From Rhodomicrobium vannielii ATCC 17100 (GTDB taxonomy: Bacteria > Pseudomonadota > Alphaproteobacteria > Rhizobiales > Rhodomicrobiaceae), in the NCBI RefSeq assembly GCF_000166055.1, contig NC_014664.1:893927-957926 (forward strand): a DNA stretch of 64,000 bases. The letters are read 5' to 3'. Shown here one piece after another: positions 45,145 through 52,915 of this stretch; positions within the stretch are counted from its first letter, which is position 1, and each line of letters opens with the position of its first letter. Made by a program: the position numbers and the translations under genes. The notes under the pieces were generated by a model. It had not been told where the DNA came from. It ran no database searches and saw only the letters and a list, made by a program, of their open reading frames with translations.

Positions 45145-45696
45145 ATGCTATTTCAGCCGGCCCTGCTTGAGGGCGCTTTCATGATCGAACCGGAACCCTT
45201 CCGCGATGAAAGGGGCTTTTTCGCCCGCACTTTCTGCACTCGCGAATTTGAAGCGAGGGGTTTGGTGTGCAATTTCGTGCAGCACTCGATATCCTCGACG
45301 ATCCGCAAGGGCACGGTGCGCGGCATGCATTTCCAGACGCCGCCTCACGGGGAGGTGAAAGTGGTGACATGCACCCGCGGCGCGATTTTCGACGTGATCG
45401 TCGACCTGCGGCGCGCCGCGCCGACCTTTCTCAGATGGCAGGGTTTCGAACTCACCGCCGAAAACCGCAGGCGCCTCTATATTCCCGAGGGCTTCGCGCA
45501 CGGCTTCCAGAGCCTGACGGACGATGTCGAGGTGTCCTATCTGATCTCGGCTTTCTACGCGCCGGAGAGCGCTGGCGGCGTCCCTCATGACGATCCGCTC
45601 ATCGGCATCGAATGGCCGCTGTCCATCAGTTCGATCTCCGAGAAGGACCGGAACTGGCCGCCTTTTAATGCGTCGGCAGCGCCATTTCCCGCGTGA
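45145..45696 (+). CDS. rfbC: dTDP-4-dehydrorhamnose 3,5-epimerase-like
   Basis: A 183-residue cupin epimerase of the RmlC family. FRDERGFFARTFC and the catalytic His62 in GTVRGMHFQ and Lys72 in EVKVVTCTRGAIFDVIVDLRR are present, and LYIPEGFAHGFQSL follows. Members convert 4-keto-6-deoxy sugars by 3,5- or single epimerisation; with CDP-sugar genes beside it, the substrate could be CDP-linked. No rmlA, rmlB or rmlD is here. The ATG at 45145 (GGGA upstream) is favoured over 45103. It is divergent from the C-methyltransferase gene across 140 bases of AT-rich promoter region. Confidence 0.85.
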   Translation: MLFQPALLEGAFMIEPEPFRDERGFFARTFCTREFEARGLVCNFVQHSISSTIRKGTVRGMHFQTPPHGEVKVVTCTRGAIFDVIVDLRRAAPTFLRWQGFELTAENRRRLYIPEGFAHGFQSLTDDVEVSYLISAFYAPESAGGVPHDDPLIGIEWPLSISSISEKDRNWPPFNASAAPFPA

Positions 45697-45727
45697 AAGC
45701 GTCGGGCGGCCATTTCGTGGAGAGCCG

Positions 45728-46126
45728 TTACCCCCCAGATTCGATTTCATCCATGTCGGCGTCGGAAAAACCGAAATGATGGCCGATCTCGTGGATGAGC
45801 ACGTGGTGGATGACGCCACGCACCGGCTCGCGGTTCTCGCGCGCGTAATTCAGGATGGGGATGCGGTAGAGAAAGATCCTGTCCGGCAGACACATGGGGT
45901 CCGACACGCTTTTGGACGGCAGTCCCACGCCATGATACAGCCCGAGCAACTCGTAAGGATCGCGGATGGACAAGTCCTGCAGCGTCTCCGCGTCGGCAAA
46001 ATCGGCCACCTCAACCGTCACATCACCCAGCACCGCGCGGAATTGCTCCGGCAGGTCGCGCCAGATTGCCCGAGCGGCCACCTCGAAATCCTCGTGCGTC
46101 CTTGGCTCGCCTGATGGCATGTGCAT
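45728..46126 (-). CDS. Zincin-type metallopeptidase family protein
   Basis: A 132-residue protein of the short metallopeptidase family (formerly DUF1025, zincin-like). HEIGHHFGFSDADM near residues 112-125 gives His112, Glu113, His116 and the later acidic ligand. The N-terminal region FEVAARAIWRDLPEQFRAVLGDVTVEVADF matches the family. GGAGG lies five bases before the ATG at 46126, so the upstream in-frame ATG at 46192 is not used. The substrate is unknown. It converges on the rfbC-type gene with only 31 bases between. Confidence 0.85.
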   Translation of the reverse strand: MHMPSGEPRTHEDFEVAARAIWRDLPEQFRAVLGDVTVEVADFADAETLQDLSIRDPYELLGLYHGVGLPSKSVSDPMCLPDRIFLYRIPILNYARENREPVRGVIHHVLIHEIGHHFGFSDADMDEIESGG

Positions 46127-46449
46127 GCAGCCTCCCTTCCGCAACAACGATCCCGGCAAGCCCGAAATTGGGCTTGCTCCCTTGAAAGCCAAGAGAACGG
46201 GCGCGACTTTTCCGCCTGTGAACCCGCGTGAAAACTTTGGTAGCCGTCCGGCGAACCGGCGGTTAATGAGCTTTCAATCAATTTTCTACAATGCTCCGTT
46301 GCCTGAGAATATGAGGCGGCGAAGTGGATGCGGCTCATTGCGATCCCATCGGCCGGCGACTACCTCTTTGTAGGAATGAACGCGTCCAACCCACGCGAAA
46401 CGGCGCCGCGGCATGTGGCGGCGGTGCGGCCGGAAAGGAAAAACTGCCA

Positions 46450-48987
46450 ATGATCGGCTTTCTGTTCGTCGTCCTTGCGGTCGCCGCGGCCTTTGCCCTC
46501 GCCATCCGGCGCGAAGCGCTGTGGACGTGGGCGGCATGGCTCGCAGGCGTGACGCTCGTCTGGAAGCTCGGCCTGTTCGACGGTGATTTGCACGGCCTCG
46601 ACTTCTCGACATGGGCGCTGCTCGGTTGGCTGCCCGCCGCCTTCCTCGGTCTTCTCGCGTGGCGGCCGGTGCGCCGCGCCGTGGTGACACGCCCCGCGTT
46701 CAAGACAGTGAAGCGCGTTCTGCCGCCGGTCTCAAAGACCGAGCAGGAGGCGCTCGACGCGGGCACCATCGGCTTTGACGCCGAAATCTTTTCGGGCCGC
46801 CCCGACTGGAACAAGCTTCGCGCCGTCGATCCCGTCGTGCTCACGCCCGAGGAGCAGCATTTCCTCGACCATGAGACGGAGGAGCTTTGCCAGAAGCTCA
46901 ACGATTGGGACATTCGCCACAATCGCCACGGCATCCCCGACGACATCCTCACCTTCATCCGGGAGAAGGGCTTCCTCGGCATGCTCATCTCGAAGGAGCA
47001 TGGCGGGCTTGGCTTCTCGCCTCAGGCGCAGTCGCTCATCCTCGGCAAGGTGTCGTCGCGCAACCCTGACGCGTCAATCGTCGTCATGGTGCCGAATTCG
47101 CTCGGGCCGGGCGAACTGATCGAAGAGTTCGGCACCGACGAGCAGAAGAAGCGCTGGCTCGAACCGCTGGCGAAGGGCCGGGAAATCCCGTGCTTCGCGC
47201 TGACGAGCCCCTCGGCCGGGTCGGACGCCGCCGCCATGCGGGACTTGGGCTATGTCACGCGCGGCACTTATGAGGGCAAGGAGACGCTCGGCATCCGCGT
47301 TTCCTTCGACAAGCGCTACATCACCCTCGCGCCCAAGGCGACGCTCGTCGGCCTCGCGTTCCACCTGTTCGACCCCGAGAACATCCTCGGCAAGGGCGAC
47401 GATATCGGCATCACGCTGGCGCTCATCCCCGCCGACCATCCGGGCGTCGAAATCGGCAACCGGCACCTGCCCGCGGGTTCGTCATTTCCGAACGGTCCGG
47501 TGCGCGGCACCGACGTTTTCATCCCCATCGACTGGGTCGTCGGCGGCAAGGATCGCGTGGGCCAGGGCTGGCGCATGCTGATGTCGTGTCTCGCTGCGGG
47601 GCGCGCGATCTCGCTTCCGGCGTCGGCCACGGCGGGCGCGAAGCAGCTGCTGCGCGTGACGAGCGCCTACGCCCGCGTGCGCAAGCAATTCTCGATCCCG
47701 ATCGGGCGCATGGAGGGCATTCAGGAGAAGCTCGCCGACATCGTTGAGACGGCCTACACGCTCGAAGCGGCGCGCGCGGTGACGTCGGCCATGATCTCCG
47801 CCGGCGCCAAGCCCGCCGTCATTTCGGCCATCATGAAATACCAGTCGACGGAGCGGATGCGGAAGGCGCTCGACGCCGCGCTCGACATCCACGGCGGCAA
47901 GGGCATCTGTGACGGGCCGAAGAACTATCTTCAGGCGGCGTTCCAGATTTCGCCCGTCTCGATCACGGTGGAAGGCGCGAACATCCTCTCGCGCAGCCTC
48001 ATCGTTTTCGCGCAAGGGGCGCTGCGCTCGCATCCCTATCTCTATTCCGAAATCGAGGCCGCGCAGAACCCGGATCATGCGAAGGGCTTCGCCACCTTCG
48101 AGGACGCGTTCGAGAAGCACGCGGCGTTTTCGGTGTCGAACGTCTTCGGCGCGGCGTTCCACAACATCACGGCGGGCCTCTTCGCGCGCTCGCCCATCAA
48201 CGCGCCAGTGCCTTATTATTATGCACAGCTTGAGCGCGCCGCGACCAACTTCGCGCTCGCGGCCGACTTCTCGGTGATGACGCTCGGCGGCGGCCTCAAG
48301 GTGAAGCAGCGCCTCACGGGGCGGTTGGCGGATGCGCTTTCCGAGCTTTACTTCATCGCCTGCCTGTTGAAGCGCTACGAGGATGACGGCGCGCTGCCGA
48401 GTGAGCGGCCGGTGTTCGACTATGCGGTGAAGTCGGCCTTCCACCGCTTTTACGCAGCGCTTTCGGATGCGTTCGACAATTACCCGTCGAAGGGCGGCGG
48501 CTATTTCCTGCGCGCGCTTGTCTTCCCGATCGGCAACCACTGGGCAAAACCGTCCGACGCACTGGCGAAGGAAGTTGTGACGGCGGTGCTGGAGCCGGGC
48601 GAGCTTCGCGACCGTCTTACGCGTTACATCTATGTGTCGAAGGATGAGAACGATTCGACCGGCGTGCTCGAAGCGGCATTCCTGAAAACTGTCGTCGCCG
48701 AGGACGCGGACAAGAAACTTGATAAAGCCGTTCGTGCCGGTCTCGTGAAGCGCTATCTCGGCAATGACTGGTTCAAGGAGGCCGTGGACAAGGCGATCCT
48801 CACGCCGACTGAAGCCGATGCGTTGCGGGAGGCGGAGCGGCTCGTGGCGAAGGTGATCGCGGTGGACGATTTCGAGCCCGTCGAGCTTGAGCCACATTAC
48901 ACGAGCGCAGCCCGGAAAGGCGCGCAAGCGGCGCCGGACAAGCGCGCGCCCGACCGTGTCAAGGCGGATGCGCCCGCCGCCGAGTAA
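46450..48987 (+). CDS. fadE: Acyl-CoA dehydrogenase FadE
   Basis: An 845-residue flavoenzyme that starts beta-oxidation by forming trans-2-enoyl-CoA. Two hydrophobic segments at the N-terminus (1-50) anchor it to the membrane, as in E. coli FadE. The dehydrogenase core includes ISKEHGGLGFSPQAQS, ALTSPSAGSDAA and LDIHGGKGICDGPKNYLQ, and a DUF1974-type C-terminal region completes it. Length is near the E. coli 814. AAAGGA lies upstream of the ATG at 46450; the frame from 46324 is unlikely. The next gene, 78 bases on, encodes the following two steps. Confidence 0.92.
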   Translation: MIGFLFVVLAVAAAFALAIRREALWTWAAWLAGVTLVWKLGLFDGDLHGLDFSTWALLGWLPAAFLGLLAWRPVRRAVVTRPAFKTVKRVLPPVSKTEQEALDAGTIGFDAEIFSGRPDWNKLRAVDPVVLTPEEQHFLDHETEELCQKLNDWDIRHNRHGIPDDILTFIREKGFLGMLISKEHGGLGFSPQAQSLILGKVSSRNPDASIVVMVPNSLGPGELIEEFGTDEQKKRWLEPLAKGREIPCFALTSPSAGSDAAAMRDLGYVTRGTYEGKETLGIRVSFDKRYITLAPKATLVGLAFHLFDPENILGKGDDIGITLALIPADHPGVEIGNRHLPAGSSFPNGPVRGTDVFIPIDWVVGGKDRVGQGWRMLMSCLAAGRAISLPASATAGAKQLLRVTSAYARVRKQFSIPIGRMEGIQEKLADIVETAYTLEAARAVTSAMISAGAKPAVISAIMKYQSTERMRKALDAALDIHGGKGICDGPKNYLQAAFQISPVSITVEGANILSRSLIVFAQGALRSHPYLYSEIEAAQNPDHAKGFATFEDAFEKHAAFSVSNVFGAAFHNITAGLFARSPINAPVPYYYAQLERAATNFALAADFSVMTLGGGLKVKQRLTGRLADALSELYFIACLLKRYEDDGALPSERPVFDYAVKSAFHRFYAALSDAFDNYPSKGGGYFLRALVFPIGNHWAKPSDALAKEVVTAVLEPGELRDRLTRYIYVSKDENDSTGVLEAAFLKTVVAEDADKKLDKAVRAGLVKRYLGNDWFKEAVDKAILTPTEADALREAERLVAKVIAVDDFEPVELEPHYTSAARKGAQAAPDKRAPDRVKADAPAAE

Positions 48988-49065
48988 CACCGAGGCGGCG
49001 CAGGGGCAGCCGCAACCCGCCGTTTCGTGCGGGGCTCAGAGACGAACGAGGGAGTAGGAACGGAA

Positions 49066-51084
49066 ATGTCAGCCGATATCGCGAACCTCAAGCACTGGCA
49101 GTACACGATCGATCTCGAAAGGATCGCCTGGGCGGTCTTTGACGTGAAGGGGCAATCGCACAATACGCTCGGCCGCGAGCAGTTCGCGGAACTCGACCGG
49201 ATCGTGACGGCTGTGGCGCACGGCGCGCAGGATCGCACCGTGCGCGGCCTCGTCATCATGTCCGGCAAGGACAAGAGCTTCATCGCGGGCGCGAACATCA
49301 AGGAATTCGACGACCTCAAGACCGAAGAGGACGTGATCGAGGCCGTGCGCGCCGGAACCGCCGTGTTCGACCGCATCGAGGCGCTGCCCGTGCCGGTGGT
49401 GGCCGCGATCAACGGCGCGTGTCTCGGCGGCGGCCTCGAATTTGCGCTCGCCTGTCATTACCGCATCGCGACGCGCGAGGATGCCACCCGCATCGGCCTG
49501 CCCGAGGTGAAGCTCGGCATCATTCCGGGGCTGAACGGCTCGGCGCGATGGCTGCGCCAGGCTGGCCCGATGAGCGCGATGCCGCCCATGCTCGCGGGCA
49601 AGCTTCTCCGGCCGGGGCAGGCGAGGGCGGCGGGTGCCGTCGATCAACTCGTGCCGACGCGTCATGAGCTGAAATGGGCAGCGCGCAAGGCCGTCCTCAA
49701 GAACGCACACTCGCAGCCGTCGCGCGCATGGCAGCCGCTCCTGATGTTCGAGCCGGGGCGCGCCTTCCTCGCGAACCGCATGCGCAAGGAAACCGCCGCC
49801 AAGGTGCGCGCGGAGCATTATCCCGCGCCGTTCCGCCTGATCGACCTGTTCGAGAAGCACGGCGGCAGCTTCGACGACATGAAGCGCGCCGAGACGAAAT
49901 TCTTCGCGCCGCTGATGATTTCCGACCAGTCGCGCAACCTGCGCCGCGTGTTCCGGCTGTCCGAGATGCTGAAAGCAGAAGCGCCGAAGGATGGCTGGCG
50001 TCCGGCGCGCGCGCATGTGATCGGTGCGGGCACGATGGGCGCGGATATCGCCATGGCCTGCGTGCGCGAAGGCATGGAGGTTTCGCTTCAGGACAATTCG
50101 CCCGAGGCGGTGGAGAAGGCGCTGAAGCGGGCGGATGCGTTTTTCAAGAAGCGTATGCGCTCGCCGCTTGAAGCCGAGAAGGCGAAGGCGCGGCTTCTGG
50201 CCGACCCGCAAGGCGCGCAGATCCACCGCGCGGATGTGGTGATCGAGGCGATCTACGAGAACCTTGACGCGAAGCGCGCGGTTTTCGCCGAGGTCGAGCC
50301 GAAGCTGAAGCCCGGCGCGCTGCTCGCCACCAACACCTCGTCGCTCAAGATCGAGGACATCGCATCAGCGCTGCAAGATCCGTCGCGCCTCATCGGACTG
50401 CATTTCTTCAACCCCGTCACCGTGCTTCCGCTCGTCGAGGTGGTGAAGGGCGCGGACAGCCGCGAGGAGGAAATCCGGCGCGGCGCGGCCTTCGTGACAC
50501 GCATCGGCAAGCTGCCGCTCATCGTGAAATCGTCGCCGGGCTTCCTCGTGAACCGCACGCTCGCGCCCTATATGTTCGGCGCGATGCAGAAGCTCGCCGA
50601 GGGCACGCCGAAGGAGAAGATCGACGCGGCGGCTGAGGAATTCGGCATGCCGGTCGGGCCGATCGAGCTTGTTGATATCGTCGGCCTCGACGTGGCGCTG
50701 AGCGTGGCCAAAATTCTCAAGCTGCCGACGCCGGACGACCACCCGTTGATGCAACTCGTCGCTGAGAAAAAGCTCGGCAAGAAGACGGGCGAAGGCTTCT
50801 ACAAATGGGTGGACGGCAAGCGCGAGAAGCCGGCCACCGCGCCGAATTTCGCCAAGGCCGATCTTTCGGTGCTCGGCCGCGAGCTGATCGCACCCCTGAT
50901 CGACGAGAGCGAGAAGGCGCTGGCCGATGGCGTTGTGGCGGATGCCGATCACGTGGACGCGGGCGCGGTTTTCGGCGCGGGCTTCGCGCCCTTCCGTGGC
51001 GGGCCGCTGCATTATCGCGCGTCGCTGAAGGCGAGGGAAAACGGCGCGGCGAAGACGGGCGGCGAGCCTGTTCACGCGGGATGA
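49066..51084 (+). CDS. fadJ: Enoyl-CoA hydratase/3-hydroxyacyl-CoA dehydrogenase
   Basis: A 672-residue bifunctional enzyme, FadJ/FadB type. The hydratase half has the oxyanion pocket GADIKEF-equivalent IAGANIKEFDD and GACLGGGLEFALACHYRI with LPEVKLGIIPGLNG. The dehydrogenase half begins at VIGAGTMGADIAMACVREG and has HFFNPVTVLPLVEVV. The ATG at 49066 follows GGAGTAGGAACGGAA. It catalyses hydration of enoyl-CoA and oxidation of 3-hydroxyacyl-CoA. Subfamily FadJ versus FadB is not certain. It is followed by a repeat-rich gap and the thiolase gene. Confidence 0.9.
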   Translation: MSADIANLKHWQYTIDLERIAWAVFDVKGQSHNTLGREQFAELDRIVTAVAHGAQDRTVRGLVIMSGKDKSFIAGANIKEFDDLKTEEDVIEAVRAGTAVFDRIEALPVPVVAAINGACLGGGLEFALACHYRIATREDATRIGLPEVKLGIIPGLNGSARWLRQAGPMSAMPPMLAGKLLRPGQARAAGAVDQLVPTRHELKWAARKAVLKNAHSQPSRAWQPLLMFEPGRAFLANRMRKETAAKVRAEHYPAPFRLIDLFEKHGGSFDDMKRAETKFFAPLMISDQSRNLRRVFRLSEMLKAEAPKDGWRPARAHVIGAGTMGADIAMACVREGMEVSLQDNSPEAVEKALKRADAFFKKRMRSPLEAEKAKARLLADPQGAQIHRADVVIEAIYENLDAKRAVFAEVEPKLKPGALLATNTSSLKIEDIASALQDPSRLIGLHFFNPVTVLPLVEVVKGADSREEEIRRGAAFVTRIGKLPLIVKSSPGFLVNRTLAPYMFGAMQKLAEGTPKEKIDAAAEEFGMPVGPIELVDIVGLDVALSVAKILKLPTPDDHPLMQLVAEKKLGKKTGEGFYKWVDGKREKPATAPNFAKADLSVLGRELIAPLIDESEKALADGVVADADHVDAGAVFGAGFAPFRGGPLHYRASLKARENGAAKTGGEPVHAG

Positions 51085-51090
51085 CGTTAG

Positions 51091-51136
51091 ATCAACCCGC
51101 ATTGAATCGATTCCAATCCAATGCGGAAAAGTTGAT
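51091..51136. repeat. Palindrome upstream of the thiolase gene
   Basis: ATCAAC (51091-51096) with GTTGAT (51131-51136) encloses CCGCATTG (51097-51104) with CAATGCGG (51119-51126), giving an almost continuous 14-bp stem interrupted by an AAAA bulge. It follows fadJ by six bases and could serve as hairpin terminator or mRNA stabiliser. The text resembles a short repeat dispersed in Rhizobiales. Confidence 0.6.
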
Positions 51137-51151
51137 CGCATTTAAAGTGTT

Positions 51152-51191
51152 AGAGCGGCGTATACACGTCCAACCGGACGCGGGCCGCTCT
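51152..51191. repeat. Second palindrome upstream of the thiolase gene
   Basis: AGAGCGGC (51152-51159) pairs with GCCGCTCT (51184-51191). CGTCC (51167-51171) and GGACG (51176-51180) form an inner stem. It lies 81 bases before the thiolase ATG and together with the first palindrome makes a two-hairpin unit. Confidence 0.55.
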
Positions 51192-51216
51192 GAACGGCGA
51201 AGCTTTCTGGCGCGGC

Positions 51217-51252
51217 CGCGCCAAGACCACAACACGCGCCAAGACCACAACA
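51217..51252. repeat. Perfect 18-bp tandem repeat, two copies
   Basis: CGCGCCAAGACCACAACA occurs at 51217-51234 and again, without a change, at 51235-51252. It ends 4 bases before the GTGCGGGGAGACTT region that carries the thiolase ribosome-binding site. It may be a recent duplication or a protein-binding site. Confidence 0.8.
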
Positions 51253-51271
51253 GATGTGCGGGGAGACTTCC

Positions 51272-52744
51272 ATGGGTGAGACATTGCGCAAGGTGGCCGT
51301 GATCGGCGGCATCCGCACGCCCTTTTGTCGGGGCAATACGGGCTATGACGACCTGACCAACCTCGACCTTCTCACGGCGGCGCTGAACGGGCTTGTCGAG
51401 AAGTATCATCTTCAGGGCGAGCATATCGACGAGGTGGTCGGCGGTGCGGTCGTCACGCATGCGCGCGACTTCAACCTCACGCGCGAGGCGGTGATCGGCA
51501 CGAAGCTCGCCGAGGATACTCCGGGCATCACGCTCAGCCAGGCTTGCGGCACGAGCCTTCAGGCGGCGCTCGGCAGCGCGGCGAAGATCGCCATCGGGGC
51601 TATAGACAGCGCCATCGCGTGCGGCACGGACACAGTGTCCGACCCGCCGATCGAGCTGAAGCGCGCGCTTGCAAAGCGGCTCGCCAAGGTGTCGAGCGAG
51701 AAGACCGTCAAGGGCAAGGCGACGTCGCTTCTCTCCGGCTTTTCGCTCGGCGACATCTCGGTCAACCCGCCTGCGGTTGCCGAGCCGCGCACCGGCCTTT
51801 CCATGGGCCAGCATTGCGAACTCATGGCAAAGGAATGGCAGATCCCCCGCGACGAGCAGGACAAGCTGGCCTATGAGAGCCACAAGAATGCGGCGGCGGC
51901 CTACGATGCGGGATTCCTCGACGATCTGCTCGCGCCGACGGCGGGCGTCTACCGCGACAACAATCTGCGCCCCGACATCAGCCTCGAAAAGCTCGGCACG
52001 CTGAAGCCCGCCTTCGACAAGGACAACGGTACGCTGACGGCGGCGAATTCCACCCCGCTGACCGATGGCGCGTCGGCGGTGCTGCTGGCGTCGGAAGATT
52101 GGGCGAAGGCTCACGGCCTGAAGCCGCAGGCCTGGCTCACCTTCGGCCAGCATTGGGGCATCGACTTTGTGGACGCTGGACGCGGCCTTCTGATGGCGCC
52201 GACCATTGCCGTGTCGAAGATGCTCGACCGCGCGGGGCTCAGCTTGCAGGACTTCGACTTCTACGAGATCCATGAGGCGTTCGCCGCGCAAGTACTGTGC
52301 ACGCTGAAGGCGTGGGAAGACGCGGACTATTGCAAGACGATGCTCGGCAAGGACAAGCCGCTCGGTTCCATCGACCGCTCGAAGCTGAACGTCAAGGGAT
52401 CGAGCCTCGCCTACGGGCACCCCTTCGCGGCGACGGGTGCGCGCATCATAGCGCAACTCGCGAAAATCCTTGAAGAGAACGGCGGCGGACGCGGGCTGAT
52501 TTCCATCTGCACGGCGGGCGGCATGGGCGTCTGCGCGATCCTCGAACGCCCGCGCGACGATATTCGCGCCGAACAGACCAAGCCCGCGCATGAGGAGGAA
52601 CCGGCCGTGTCGAAGGCGACGGAGACAGAGGCCGCTCGCGCCGACTTCGCGCCGCCCCCGGCGTCCGTGCCCGACGAGCAACCCGCGCCGCCCGAAGCCG
52701 CGGTCGATCCGACGAGCGAGGCCGTCCGCAAGCAGCTTTACTGA
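51272..52744 (+). CDS. fadI: Acetyl-CoA C-acyltransferase FadI-type
   Basis: A 490-residue thiolase for the last beta-oxidation step. The nucleophile Cys92 is in LSQACGTSLQ, His334 in FYEIHEAFAAQ, the GHPFAATGAR block follows LNVKGSSLAY, and Cys413 is in SICTAGGMG. The protein is about 50 residues longer than FadI, owing to a C-terminal tail rich in Pro, Ala and Glu (RADFAPPPASVPDEQPAPP). GGGGAG precedes the ATG at 51272; six extra upstream codons are unlikely. With FadE and FadJ it completes a chromosomal beta-oxidation set. Confidence 0.91.
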   Translation: MGETLRKVAVIGGIRTPFCRGNTGYDDLTNLDLLTAALNGLVEKYHLQGEHIDEVVGGAVVTHARDFNLTREAVIGTKLAEDTPGITLSQACGTSLQAALGSAAKIAIGAIDSAIACGTDTVSDPPIELKRALAKRLAKVSSEKTVKGKATSLLSGFSLGDISVNPPAVAEPRTGLSMGQHCELMAKEWQIPRDEQDKLAYESHKNAAAAYDAGFLDDLLAPTAGVYRDNNLRPDISLEKLGTLKPAFDKDNGTLTAANSTPLTDGASAVLLASEDWAKAHGLKPQAWLTFGQHWGIDFVDAGRGLLMAPTIAVSKMLDRAGLSLQDFDFYEIHEAFAAQVLCTLKAWEDADYCKTMLGKDKPLGSIDRSKLNVKGSSLAYGHPFAATGARIIAQLAKILEENGGGRGLISICTAGGMGVCAILERPRDDIRAEQTKPAHEEEPAVSKATETEAARADFAPPPASVPDEQPAPPEAAVDPTSEAVRKQLY

Positions 52745-52915
52745 CGGGGGGGGCGGGCGACCGCCCTTCTTCTTCAGCGCTCGCCACAACGGGTTCGGCT
52801 AAACATCGCGCCGCCGGATAGGTGCATCAACGTTCTTGCCGCGCTTTTGCGTTCGCTCTAATGCTAGGCAAAATTTCCTATGACCTGCGGCGCACACGCC
52901 GCGTTAGGCTATTCG

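Noticed and set aside
47482-48990. 502-codon minus-strand ORF
   Set aside because: Antisense to fadE; residue composition is that of a shadow frame.
51217-51252. Start of a CRISPR array
   Set aside because: Two directly abutting copies without spacers and no cas genes.
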